From Rhyzopertha dominica (Eukaryota > Arthropoda > Insecta > Coleoptera > Bostrichidae), in the NCBI GenBank assembly GCA_025024175.1, contig QCXZ01000064.1:56131325-56195324 (forward strand): 64,000 nt of DNA, in the 5' to 3' direction. A model generated the notes under the pieces. It was not told where the DNA came from. It did no database searches and saw nothing but the letters and a program-made list of their open reading frames with translations. Every line of letters begins with the position of its first letter. The first letter of the stretch is position 1. A program made the position numbers and the translations under genes. This document shows, piece after piece, positions 45,606 through 56,700 of this stretch.

Positions 45606-46697
45606 GTAAAAATAACAGATCCATACATTACCGATCAATATCATCATCAGAAGAATTTTATGCGTCATTTACATTAATAATAATTCATGGAAATTCAATG
45701 TTTGTAACGAAGCTATCTTGGCTACAATATGTCGATAGCAGTGTTGAAATAATGCTCCACCCATTTCATATGAGATTTTACGGATTAAATCTACAACACT
45801 ATTATCAATCTGCGGGGTTTCATTTTGCTTCCTTATTTGTTGTCTAAGCTGGCTCCGTATTAACTCAATGGGATTTAGTACACAGTAATATTGTAGAAAT
45901 CCTTGTACCGCAAGACCATGTGATTTTGCAAAGTTCTCAATTGCATATATGATCTTGATTTGTCTACAGAAATGTCAGATAGTTTTGAGTGGGTAACTAG
46001 TCCTTTGTAGATTTCTTAGGAGTATTTAAATGTATTTCTTGCATGAAATTCATTATTTCTTTGTACTTTATGTAGGATTTTTCGTCTAGAGTGATAAGAG
46101 GCATTGTCCATCACGATGATGGAATTAGGTTCAGACCACCCTTCGAATATAATATGGTTCATGTCGAAATGGTAATCCACACTACAATTACTAATTTTTT
46201 TGGCAGACAGCAGAAGAACGTTGGCACCCTGTAATGCACAATACAAGCATCCTCTCGTAGGTTGTGTTTCTACTTGACATTCTTGTGAGACGTCCACCCA
46301 TTCTTTTGTGATAAGATCATGTGGGTCGTATCATCTTTCATCGAGATAAACTATGACCTTACTTTCCGCCCGATATTAGCGAATTTTTTATATAATTTTT
46401 TTATAAATCTGCCAAGCGACAATATGCACGGCTATAGTACTGAAGGTTGCAGATCAATATCACACCACAGCTCTAAAATGTGAGCTTTCTGCAACATTAA
46501 AGTTAATTACCCAACAAAACACTACAGAATATGTTGAAAATACACTCTCCCAGGCGGTTTTTTTATATTAAAATATAACAAATAATTCAAAAATCCACAG
46601 ATGGCAAGTCTACGTCACTTTCCTGAGAGGCGGCAAATTGATGTAATCGATAATTTCCATTAGCGCCCTGGATGCACGAATCATTTATAGAAACCCT
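45606..46697 (-). pseudogene. IS630/DDE_3-type transposase relic
   Basis: Minus strand, in order: IVYLDER near 46345 (first acidic residue), YDPHDLITKEWVD, a segment with TRGCLYCALQGANVLLLSAKK, DYHFDMNHIIFEGW, then IVMDNASYHSR at about 46115 (second Asp), and, after frame loss, YYCVLNPIELIRSQLRQQIR at about 45870 (third acidic residue, Glu), with a helical tail to about 45640. This order is that of a DDE_3 transposase family common in insects and cnidarians. Right terminus AAACCCTGTATTTG near 46697 looks like an element end; the left end was not found. Stops and frameshifts make it inactive. Confidence 0.7.
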
Positions 46698-46734
46698 GTA
46701 TTTGATATATGCTTGCTTTGTCTTTTTCATCTAA

Positions 46735-47065
46735 TTTAACATTCGAATTTCCTAGAAGATTTTTGATAGTATTATAGGAAGTAAAAGCTAGTTCTAAACG
46801 AAAAGGTTTTAGATGCGTTCTAGTCATTTGGCAGCCCAAATCCAAAGGGAATTTTGATTTTGTTTTCTACAGTAGCTGGTAAAGAAAAAGTAGTGGCATC
46901 TGCAATCTGTTTTTTGTGCTGTATCTTCTTTAGTAAACTTTCTACTGTATTACTGCAGTACCCATTATGAATTGCGACATTCTTAATATATTTGAGTTCT
47001 TTTTCAAAATTAGCTTGTGGTAATGGAAAGTTAACTAACTAATTAGCTAGATTTAATTCTACGAT
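46735..47065 (-). pseudogene. PLE post-RT fragment
   Basis: Minus strand reads HRLLTFPLPQANFEKELKYI, VAIHNGYCSNTVESLLKKIQ and then, in another frame, NTIKNLLGNSNVKLDEKDK. These are the segments between polymerase and GIY-YIG in PLEs (compare the fragment at 60465-60830: RLLQVPLSTADFEKES, AIRNGYEPKMIEKM, NNKDK). The nuclease should follow below 46735 but the DDE_3 relic's end begins at about 46697, so that element probably inserted into, or abuts, this PLE. Confidence 0.6.
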
Positions 47066-47221
47066 TTGTTATGAACACCATATAGCGTATACCATCTTCC
47101 TTATACAAACGGGAGCTGGTTCCAGTTATTTTCCCTTAGTAGTAAAATATTAATGGTGTGTTTAATGTTATTGTGCAAAATTTAGCTGAGAATAAGGGTG
47201 CTAATAAATATAAATAAAGCG
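47066..47221. other. Short spacer, no feature
   Basis: Nothing recognised between the PLE fragment and the DD37E element. Confidence 0.5.
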
Positions 47222-48417
47222 TGATTGGTAAAGTCGGATGACCCGTTTTTTTTAAATTTGTTTCTCTTAATCTAGTAGGCGTATCGACTGTCTGTGTTAT
47301 GTCACTTATTAGACAGTTGTCAAACTACTGAGTACACGTCTTAGTTACATTGCACAACAGTGAATAAAAAATGGAACGTAAATCAAGGGAAGACTTTGCA
47401 AGACGAGTATGCCACGACTCCGAAAACGTTGCCAGCCGAAACAAGTTCCAAACTGTACTGCACTTTGCTGAGGAGGGCCACAATAAGAGATCATTGTATG
47501 ACATTATATCGAGGAAATATGAAATTACAAGAAGATTACTGGACGTCCTGGAAAGAAAATAACGCAAATACTCGTACTATGCGCTTCCATAAAAAAGATC
47601 TTCAAATTCGCTCCACTGACGTCTGAACGTATGGCTGCTGCTAAACTGAATATATCCCAGTCGTATTTACATGAACTCAAAGTTCATAAATTAGGGATTA
47701 AAGCAAGAAAATGCAAGGTTGTTCCTCACGACACTGCTGCACAAAAATTGAGAGCAAAAACAGCGTGTCGAAAAAATTGTAGAAAAACGAGCAACCAAGA
47801 AATACGGGAAAATTATCGTTATAGATGATGAAACCTATGTCGCCTGTGACCCTAATGACATCCCAGGTACAAAATTCTATCATTGTAGTAATGAAAACGA
47901 AATACCCATTGAAATGAAGATTAGACCTAAGAAAAAAATTTCAAAAAGTTTTTACTGTGGCAAGCAATTGATGAATGTGGGAATGTCTCGGAACCTTTCA
48001 TTTTTCAAGGAACTATGAATAAATACATTTATTTAAGCGAATGCATTAAGAAGCGACTACTTCCCTTTATTGCTGGAAAGGACATGCTGTTCTGACCAGA
48101 CTTAACAACATGCCACTATGCCACTCAAAACGCGGAATTTCTAAAAAGTAAAAATATCGATTTTATAGAAAAACATAACAATGCTCATAATGTTCCCCAG
48201 GCAAGGCCTGTGGAAAAATTTTGGGCGCTCAAAAATGCTAGCAAAACATTCGCAAAAATCTTCGTTTGATTGGAAGGAACGGTGTGTACGCGCCACTATA
48301 CATTATTAATTAGTTAATAATACTTGTTATTGAAACACTATACAGGTTTAATTCAAATGTGTTTACAGGTTTGCAAAAATAAAATTATTAAAACGAGTCA
48401 TCTGACTTTACCGATCA
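47222..48417 (+). mobile_element. DD37E-type Tc1/mariner transposon
   Basis: The left end TGATTGGTAAAGTCGGATGA (47222) and the complement of the right end, TGATCGGTAAAGTCAGATGA (ending 48417), agree at 18 of 20 bases. TA follows the right end; the left TA appears mutated. The 1.2 kb body holds one transposase relic, normal size for the superfamily. Confidence 0.8.
47371..48305 (+). pseudogene. DD37E transposase pseudogene
   Basis: Starts MERKSREDFARRVCHDSENV with a helix-turn-helix region (FQTVLHFAEEGHNKRSLYDI). After a frame change: SRIYMNS, then KIIVIDDETYVACDPND with the first catalytic Asp; FLLWQAIDECGNVSEPFIFQ; SECIKKRLLPFIAGKD; a TGA stop where Trp is expected, followed by PDLTTCHYATQNAEFL with the second Asp; VPQARPVEKFWAL with the third residue, Glu. 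Counting from the second Asp to that Glu gives 37 intervening residues, the DD37E signature described first in mosquitoes. The catalytic triad survives; stops and shifts make the gene inactive. Confidence 0.8.
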
Positions 48418-50334
48418 TACTTTAATTAACATTTTCACAACATATTCCAATATTCCCAAAATCACCTTTGAAAATTGTGCAAAAAGGGCAGCATGTAAAA
48501 TTTTCAATTGGTTGTGCTAAATGTGTACAAAATTGGGCATTTGTTATACAAAAGGGGGTAACTAAGTGGTTGATAGGAAGAGTTTCGATGTAAATACCTA
48601 TATATAGACTAGGACTAGACATCCTTAGTCGGCTACTGCACTGCTCCTAAAAATTAACCCACCACTTAACGTTTTAGCAAATTTTTTTTTTTACTTTATT
48701 TCTAAAACTTATTTATTTGTTAGTTCGTATAGATTTTTGCTCGCTACAAATGATATTTTTAAAAGTTTGTTGTTTTTATGTATTCATTATAGATATTGTA
48801 ACGCGAATTTAAAAATTTGGTTTGAAGAAGGTTGGAGTTATTTCCAAATAGGTAGCAGATTCTGTGTACTCCATACTACAGTATCGCATAGTCCAACGAT
48901 TCCTAAAGAAAAAACAAAAAAATTAGAAGGGGAAAACAAAGTAGAAATTGTGTTATGACTCCTGACCAAGATAGTTGTTTAAGGCTTGCATTGGTCAAAT
49001 GTGAGCTTTGGATGAAAATTGTGAATTACGTTTGCTGTAGATTTTGCTTCATTTAGAATTTCGTAAATAAAAAGAACAAATTATTAATATCATCCTTATA
49101 TTTACTAACTATGCAACATAGCAGAACTATTAGCCAGTTTATGACAGGGACTGCAGTAAGCCTTCAGCAGGATATCTCTGATGGCTAGATTTATTATTTT
49201 AGGCAAATAAGTATCTATTTTTCGGACGGGCACTATAACTGTGCGGACGCTTTCGCTCATCAGCATCATCTGTGCATCGCATTCTCCTGTCTGGGTGTTG
49301 TATAATTTTTAAAAGGTCGCTTAATTAAGGGAGAAGGCGTATCATAGTCAACGACACAAATAAACCATCCGAATTCAATTTTAGTTTGCTATAGGAAAGT
49401 GAGTAGCTTTGCATTTGCTTAATTCCTCGCCTAGAGCACTAACCTCTTAATGAACGCCCATTTTTGTAAAGCAACTTGCAGAGTTGTTTTGTAGTAGACA
49501 CGGTTTGTGACTGCCCGGTAAATGCAGAAAACGAATAATTAGTCGTTTCCCTTCCTGCACAAAGAATGAGTAATTTGTCTCACGGCTTGGTTCGTCGCGT
49601 AAATAATCCATTTCCTTAGCAACATTCTGGAAATTTGCAGGGCTTTTTTAGCTGCGCTTAATGTCTGTAAATTGAATGAAAGGTTATAATTATTTCATTT
49701 ATTCACTTTTGTGCTGTAGATTACGTACGAGGGACGTTTAATGCATACAACTAAGTTTGATGTACGCAGTCATGAAATCATAGTCTTTTTAACGGAACTC
49801 GCTATAGTGAAGTATTTGGCTTTTGCATATTTAGTTATTCTATTCTAATAATTTAAATTTCTATTATTTGGCAACCGTTTTCTATGTTCATTATGTAGAT
49901 AGTTACGTTAGAAAACTAATGTAATAAAATTCCTAATAAATATTGTCTATTCATTAACTATCGTTGTTCTTTGATCTAATATAGTTATTACAAAAATAAA
50001 GACTAGGAAAAAAACTCATGAATTATAAAAGACACTCACGCCAGAGGAATCGCTATCGCATAAACAGATTTAAATACACCGTACCGTGTAAGCGAGTATT
50101 ATTGAAATATAATAAATTATATAAAGCTGATAGACTTCTTATAAAATCCACGTAAACACCAACTAAATCCTTTTAGGAAGCATATTCCGTTTGATAATTT
50201 AGAACAAATCGATGAATCAATGAATGAATGGTTGAGCAGTTAATAGTAATAATAATAAATATAATATGTGCAATTTTTGCACATATTTAGAAAATTAAAT
50301 ACATTACTTTGGTCCAAAAAAAAATAAAGCTACA
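48418..50334. other. No gene seen; possible conserved block
   Basis: A minus frame at 48422-48622 and a plus frame at 48737-48958 have no recognised content. 49140-49720 is GC-richer, non-repetitive and free of long frames, with homeodomain-like words (ACGAATAATTAGTCG), and could be regulatory. Confidence 0.35.
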
Positions 50335-50740
50335 AACAAAAATGACAATCTACACAACTTTTGTAGAGTCTATTTTAACTTACGGCTGTGAATGCTAGCA
50401 ACTTTCAGAGAAAGGGAAAAAGATGATACAGTAGAAATGGAGATCGTGTAATATTTCCAGGTTGTAACATGTCAAAAACGAAGACATCGGAAGGAAAACA
50501 AGACGCATACTTACAGCAGCAAAGAGAGTGAGTCCAAAACACTTATACGGTACGGTCATGTAATGAGCATGGAAGAGATAAGATGGATAAAGAGAACATG
50601 TAGGTACATATATCCTATTACAGGAGAAGAACAGTTAGATCGAAAACACAATGGATAGAAGGAATTAGGAATTATGAGAGATGCAGCAATCAAAGAGGAT
50701 GGCTTGGAAGATAGGAAGAATTTAAGTTTGTGCCAGCTTA
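50335..50740 (+). pseudogene. RTE-like LINE, C-terminal end relic
   Basis: The plus strand, across frame changes, reads MTIYTTFVESILTYGCE, KWRSCNISRL, HVKNEDIGRKTRR and a late DGLEDRKN-like tail. This is the post-palm part of RTE-type reverse transcriptases (LYxTxVEPIxTYGxExW, EMDxxRRSxxISR, DKVRNEEIxxR, WYGHV). There is no palm, endonuclease or tail repeat, so only the last fraction of an element remains. Heavily decayed. Confidence 0.65.
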
Positions 50741-51830
50741 AACAGCTTAATAACCATTTTCAAATGAAATNAAAAATCATTGTTTTTTTGCTCCAAGTAT
50801 TACATTAGGTCTTGTAACTTCATTTATTGCATTAATAATAGAACATTTCTCCTCAAAACTATTGGCCAATATTCAGTTGTTAGTTATTTGTAAGGATGTA
50901 CGAAAATGGAAGCTATAAATTTGTGTCGCTAAGAAAAAAATCTACCAAAAATTTGATTCATCCAAATTCTGCAGATGTTGCAGCATCGAATGAAAATGAG
51001 GAACAACCGGATACTGTTTATAAGCAAAATGGGAATAATTCGATACATAATTCGCAATCTTGGTTATAACAAGATGACGTACTTGATGCACTATTGGCAA
51101 CGATGAAAGATCTTTATACACCACGTCACCCAACATAAATTGTTCAATTTTCTGTCGATCACTATATAAATTTTATCTCAGCTTTTCACAGCCGTGGGTA
51201 TTTTTAGCTCAAAATCATTCAGTTCTGTGAAACGTGGAAGAATCGTTACCTAATGGAATGACTTACTTAAAAAAGCGCTAATTGATTTGACACTATTGTT
51301 AAGCGCGAATTTTATTGGCCGAAATCAGAATGATGAAGTCATCTTCTAATTCCACTGTGCACAACAACAAACAAAAAAGAATAGCATTTTAGTTCACGCT
51401 AATTAGATCATAGCAAGCAAAAGAACGAAAATTACCTATTTTATTAATCAAATCCTACAACTTTGCTGTGCATAAATTCTATTTTATCAACTTATGCCAA
51501 ATATATGTACCTATACCGTCTGTTTAAATGAAAATCAGCCACCGTCAATAATTCTTAAGAGAGACAAATTTGAGTAAAATAAAATCTCAAAAAAGCTTTA
51601 TTTTATTTTGAAGAGGGATATCTTGTGATGCTAGTACAGCTCTCTACCGCTGACAGCTTTAACCCTTGCCTAATTTTTTTGGTAAGGAGATAGGTCGAGT
51701 TTTGAGGTGTTTCAAAGCCCTTATTTACCCTTTAATTTTTATTAAATAAGAAAAAGGATGTTAATTATATTTAAGTTGACCTTATTCACCCTGTGTGTTT
51801 AATTTAAATGACTCAGTGATCTAGGTAAGC
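50741..51830. other. No gene seen
   Basis: A plus-strand stretch at 50940-51120 has a low-complexity polar translation (NENEEQPDTVYKQNGNNSIH) that I cannot place. Otherwise AT-rich. The last 18 bp (TGATCTAGGTAAGC) match the hairpin-chain repeat and are its left piece before the next insertion. Confidence 0.45.
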
Positions 51831-52158
51831 AATTGGGTATTATCACTTTTTTGAAAATTACGTAAAATGAATCTTGAAGTGCATATATATCGTAAGCCAT
51901 ATTAGAAAAAACAAAAAAAATATTTGTAGGTAGAGGATTTCAGGTCAGAAATTCGAATCTTAGGAGTAACCGCCAAAACCCTTCTATCCAAGGTTATTCA
52001 ACTCGTGACGTCAAGTGTCATGTAAACATTAACAAGGAGCGTGCTGTTTAATAGTGTAGTATCATTGTATTGGAAAAGTTTTTGTGTGGTGTTTATTGAA
52101 AGGACGGTGAAAGATGTCGCACCAAAAAGTGATTTGTGTAGTTTTACAAGCATCTATT

Positions 52159-52505
52159 ATGTATGGAAAACAAAACAAGTGTTGTTTTGTACATGGTTAT
52201 AAAAGTACTTCAGTCAGTACAGCTAACAAAATTTTTGTAACTGTTCCTCGGGATTATCAACGTATGAACAAGTTGTTGAAGGCCCCTTGACGTGATTTGT
52301 TTGTTTCTCTGTTGTGAAGATCATCTTAATTCTTACTCTAAGTTTTATTATTCTTTTTGGGGTTATAAGTATTTACTATTCAGTTTCCATTTTTTTATAG
52401 CTTGAAGAGATAATGAAAAATTATATGCGTTTTAAGTTGATAGAGGGAAATGTTGTAATAAAAAACGACGTTGTTCCCCATATATTCGACTATTAGCCAG
52501 ACCGG
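52159..52505 (+). pseudogene. THAP-domain gene fragment (copy 3)
   Basis: Exon 1 begins MYGKQNKCCFVHGYKSTS and continues in frame through NKIFVTVPRDYQRMNKLLKA, so it is better preserved than copy 2 there. It then meets a stop, and a 17 bp deletion removes the MPKSQ part, leaving CCEDH out of frame. The splice donor is lost. Exon 2 (about 52400 onward) reads LEEIMKNYMRFKLIEG and DVVPHIFD, then a stop at the same point as copy 2. The expected second Cys of the zinc site is Tyr in both copies. Confidence 0.7.
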
Positions 52506-52688
52506 AAACGAGCCGCAAGAGCCCCAAAAGTAAATGGCAATTTATATTTATTCTGACCTGTAAAATAAATGTCAAGTTTAGGATACATTTTTGATACTTA
52601 CATTTTTATGTTTACAAATAGTATGTTTCCAACAGCAATTCACTGTGATGAAATTATCAATGCTACGTTAATCTAATAAAAAGTTCAC

Positions 52689-52784
52689 TTATGCTATTGC
52701 TTTTACGTCCCTAATCTCCGCCATGTTGAACCGCTCGTCGGTGTACACAAATTCCATAACAATGAACTTGCTTTCAGAAGTCAT
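52689..52784 (-). CDS. Small conserved frame inside AATT/THAP element copy 3
   Basis: 31 codons, MTSESKFIVMEFVYTDERFN through RDVKAIA and stop. Its counterpart in copy 1 is at 19637-19729; copy 2 has the same DNA with a deletion that destroys the start. It faces the THAP fragment and lies downstream of the other TGACGTCA. Preservation of frame in two of three copies is suggestive but not proof of coding. Confidence 0.35.
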   Translation of the reverse strand: MTSESKFIVMEFVYTDERFNMAEIRDVKAIA

Positions 52785-53113
52785 AACTCCTAAGTAATTC
52801 ACTTTTTCTTGGCGTATTTTAATTCGCTTGTCACAAAATGAACACAAACAACAAACTGATTGTTGGGTTGAGGCTGACGCGTGACTCGTTGACCCCAGAT
52901 GTAAACAAGCGGCCATTTACAAGACACCTGACGTCACGGCCAATATGTTCGCGTTTTGGCGGTCCCTTTAAATATTCACATCTTTAATATTAAAAATACA
53001 CCTAACGATCCATTTTTTTCGAAGTTATAAGCTGTCACAGCTGTTTTGTGGATTAGATGCTACCTATTAATATGCAATTTAATAAAATATAAATACATGG
53101 CAAATACCCAATT

Positions 53114-53760
53114 AGATTGGCAAATGCATGTGTCAGCATTACACTGAAATGGTGACAAAGCCACCTAGCTGCCATAATGGGATCTACTTCCTAAAGGAAG
53201 TGACCTGTAGCCTGACTTAGTAATTGTTTACTTTCACCGAAATATTTAATTTCTAAGTGATGAACTCTAATTATTTAAAATTAAAAAACTTCAAGTTTTT
53301 CTTATATCGATATTTATCATTAGCCTAACAAATTGGCATGCATCTGCATACTTCAAATTGACAGCGGCCCCCCATGCCATATTTTGCAAGCAGGCAAGAA
53401 CCGACATACATTAAAATGCATGTCTATGCTGTGCTGTCCTGCTGTCTGCACCGCAACCAACTGCAGATATATGTATTTCACTATCATTAAAGCTCATCAG
53501 TGCAGTTTAGGTCTAGTGCAGACAGCACGGCATAGAACTGGTTTTGTCTATATACCAAAGGCTTGGTATGATGTAAGTAAGAAATTAGATGGCAATGCCA
53601 TCTGTCAGCATTACACTGACATGATGACAAAGCTACCTAACTGCCATAATGGGATCTACTTCGTATAGGAAGCGACCTGTAGCCTGACTTAGTGATTGTT
53701 TACTCTCACCGAAATATTTAATTTCTATGTGATGAACCCTAATTATTTAAAATATGAGAA
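53114..53760 (+). repeat. Hairpin-chain repeat, copy 4 (tandem)
   Basis: Two direct partial units: 53114-53283 and 53588-53754 are about 90% alike, 474 bp apart, including the AATTATTTAAAAT segment not seen in the other copies. The clearest set of stems is here: long stem 53424-53451 with 53516-53535; ATACCAA/TTGGTAT 53552-53569; AGATGGCAATGCCATCT 53587-53603; TGTCAG/CTGACA 53603-53621. A 111-codon frame across it is incidental. Its left part was separated by the AATT/THAP insertion. Confidence 0.8.
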
Positions 53761-56700
53761 TTGGTAAATTTAAGAATTTCGAAGGCATTTTTGATCAAAG
53801 ATGACCGTATTTTAAAATATATATCGTGTGTACGAGATGGAATCGTTTCCAAGGAAGTATTATGATCTAAAAAGTTAACGGAGCGCATTGTTGCATGCAG
53901 TGTTCTTGCATGTTACAATTACGTAACCTTTTAGTGTATAGGATTTATTATTTTTCAATAAATGTAATTTACGACCACATAAGTGGTGCAGTGCTATGTT
54001 TACCCATAATATAAGTTAGTTAGCTAGTGCGGTAGTAGTCGTATTTAGTACGAACTTGTATAGTTCATAAGGCAAACAGTTCAACATAAAGTAAGCATCG
54101 TGGATTTGTGTAGGTAGCTTACAACTGCATTGCCTGTTTAGCAGTTTAAAATACACTTACTGTGACAATGCGAAAATAATATCTAAGATCTATATTGACC
54201 TTTCAGCACGAAACTTTTTTGAAATCTACTTCGATATTGCTCCGTACCTACGAGAGTAGCAGTGTTTTTAGAAAGAAATTAAACTGCAATACATGCAAAA
54301 AGCTTTTTATGCTAGAATGAGTTCGAGGACTGCAATATAATGACGCCGTTAGAGAGAAACACACAAGGCCAAGCCGCCTTCATTGTTTATCAACTAACAC
54401 AATATACTTAGTGCATGCAAATTTGTAAAAATTAACAATGCAGTTACGCCTTTTAATACGTGTCCTTTGTGGCATCTGCCGGTTATACGCCTTCAAGAAT
54501 TACAAAATGATCTTCGAACATGCTATGGGTGCAACCAACTGAAAACGTACTACTTATCTAGATAAAGTGTTTTTTTTTCAGGAGTGAGAACCGCATAAAA
54601 AGTCTGCCTTCTTGCCTACTGCTATAAATAACCAATATGTCGAACACTGCTAAACTAGAATGAGTTTTATTTTCAGGATACACAATTCGTTGACCTCACG
54701 AAACTGTAAATTTATTATTAGCTTTTGCAGCTATGCGGAATAGTGACAACCGTTCAAACAAAAAGAGCATAACTTACCTTATTTAGGCCCATCTACCTAA
54801 TGAACAAATAAGACCGAAAATCGGAATTATAATGCAACTGTACAAGCAGCGCGATGGGTATATGATCGATTTGACAAAAATTAACAAATGCACGAAGCAT
54901 ATGTTTTAGGGCTGTTAGTGTATTTTCAAAAGTAACTCACACATGTTATTATAGTGTACTTATATTGTCAGATTCACTTTGAACTGAGTACCCGTACGTA
55001 AAATATTTTTTTGCTTTCTTTTAGTAGTGAGATTTTTTCAATACATTTTTTACTTATTTCCTTTTTCCTGCTGCTTCGTCGTTCTAGGTTTCTCTCGCTT
55101 CGTTTTTGTCATTCTTCGGTGTCCTTTTCCCCCCATCGTCATTAAAACCTAAACCATTTATATCTTTNTCTTNCTACATATATTTTTTGCATTATCGAGA
55201 TCCGCATATACACATATTTCTTGTCCTATTGCCTCATCGCTAGTTTTATCCATTCTTGTTAAACACTTAACACTATAGCCTATACCTATTTTGTTGCTTT
55301 GTTAGCGCCTAACTCTTACAACCAAACGCAAAAATTGGGTTATATTATGTTCTTTTGATTAGTTTATAGTTTCGCTTTTGTTATATTGCTTTACTCCTTT
55401 ATACTATTGATTTCTCTATTATCTCATTTTATTTCTGCATCGTTGTTTTCATTCTTTTGTATCATTACCTACATTGATACTTTTGTATCTTATTTTTAAC
55501 ATAGTCCTTATTTTTAAATATTCTCTGTTTGTCTTTAAGCTTCTTTGTGCAAAATTTCCAGATTCTGCTGCAGATCATTTCCACCTATTACGTACAGTGA
55601 CACCTTGCGATTCTTTTGCCTCCCGGTCATCGTCATTTGAGTATATCCGTTGTTATCTGTGATGTTTAAGTAATATTCATTCATACGCTTTAAGTACTAA
55701 ACTGAGTAGCGTCCTGTAATTTTTCCTACTTGTTTTCCTTTTTACATAATGGTGAAATGATGTCCATTTTACAGTTTTCAGGTACGAAACGTCCTTTTAT
55801 ATATTTTTTGACAATATTTGTTAACATTTCTCTGCTCTAATCGTGTATACATAATTTGCACAATGAACTATGTTATCTTCGTCTAATACTCTACCTGATT
55901 TCTTGAGTTTATTAGTCTGCTTATTTGATTGCCTTTTCTAAAATATGTAAAAAAAGTAGCTTTCGGCTGCAATTAGCATCTGACTTCATTTCCCGCTCAT
56001 AATTAATTAAATATTATTGATTTGTATATATTGTAGTTTTGTGTGGCTGACACAGTTGTAGTACACCGATTTTCCGGCAAAAGTCAAGAGATTGACAAAA
56101 ATTTTATAAAAACATTAATGCCGTAAGCAAAGTCTGAATAACATTTTTAGCATCAACGCTTCCTAACCATAGTTCACAATGAACAGTTCGAATGGGCATT
56201 TCTTTACTAGTGATATTTTTCACGCAAACACGGCAAGTCTTGTTGATACTTAGTACCACGTCTTATCGATTTGGTATATTATGAATTTAGTAAATACGCG
56301 TTATACGAAAACGAATTCTTACACGTACCATGTGAACAAAATACCTTTCAGGTATTGAGAATATTGGTCATTGAAGCCACACAACACTCTGAAAGCGACG
56401 TAATCCCTACGATTGATTTTGGAATATGAATAGCGCAGTTTTCTTTTTTTTGTTGTAATCTTTGTAGAGGCCTTAATTTTCAACTCAAAAATTTCAAATA
56501 GCAAGAAGCTCATGTTACATCTTTTTGAAAGCCACTCTCATTACCTTAACGCTGAAACCGTTTCAGTTTCATTCGCAATAAATGATTTTTTCCATTGTGA
56601 ACAAAACTGTGTCGCAAAGAAAAATTTTCGAGTTGGCACATCTGATTTCGACCTTTAAATTTTTGAGCTATTCATTTTTTCGTCATTTTTCATGTTTGTC

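Larger units (their letters stand above)
51831..53113 (+). mobile_element. AATT/THAP element, copy 3
   Basis: Insert 51835-53109 (1275 bp) between AATT at 51831-51834 and 53110-53113. It interrupts a hairpin-chain repeat: TGATCTAGGTAAGC-AATT on the left and AATT-AGATTGGCAA on the right join to TGATGTAAGTAAGAAATTAGATGG as seen at 53569-53592, so the AATT duplication is confirmed independently. TGACGTCA at 52006-52013 and 52929-52936. Same length and orientation as copy 2. The intron donor here is CTAAG instead of GTAAG. Confidence 0.9.

Noticed and set aside
53333..53668. 111-codon frame
   Set aside because: It lies entirely in the hairpin-chain repeat and is broken in every other copy.
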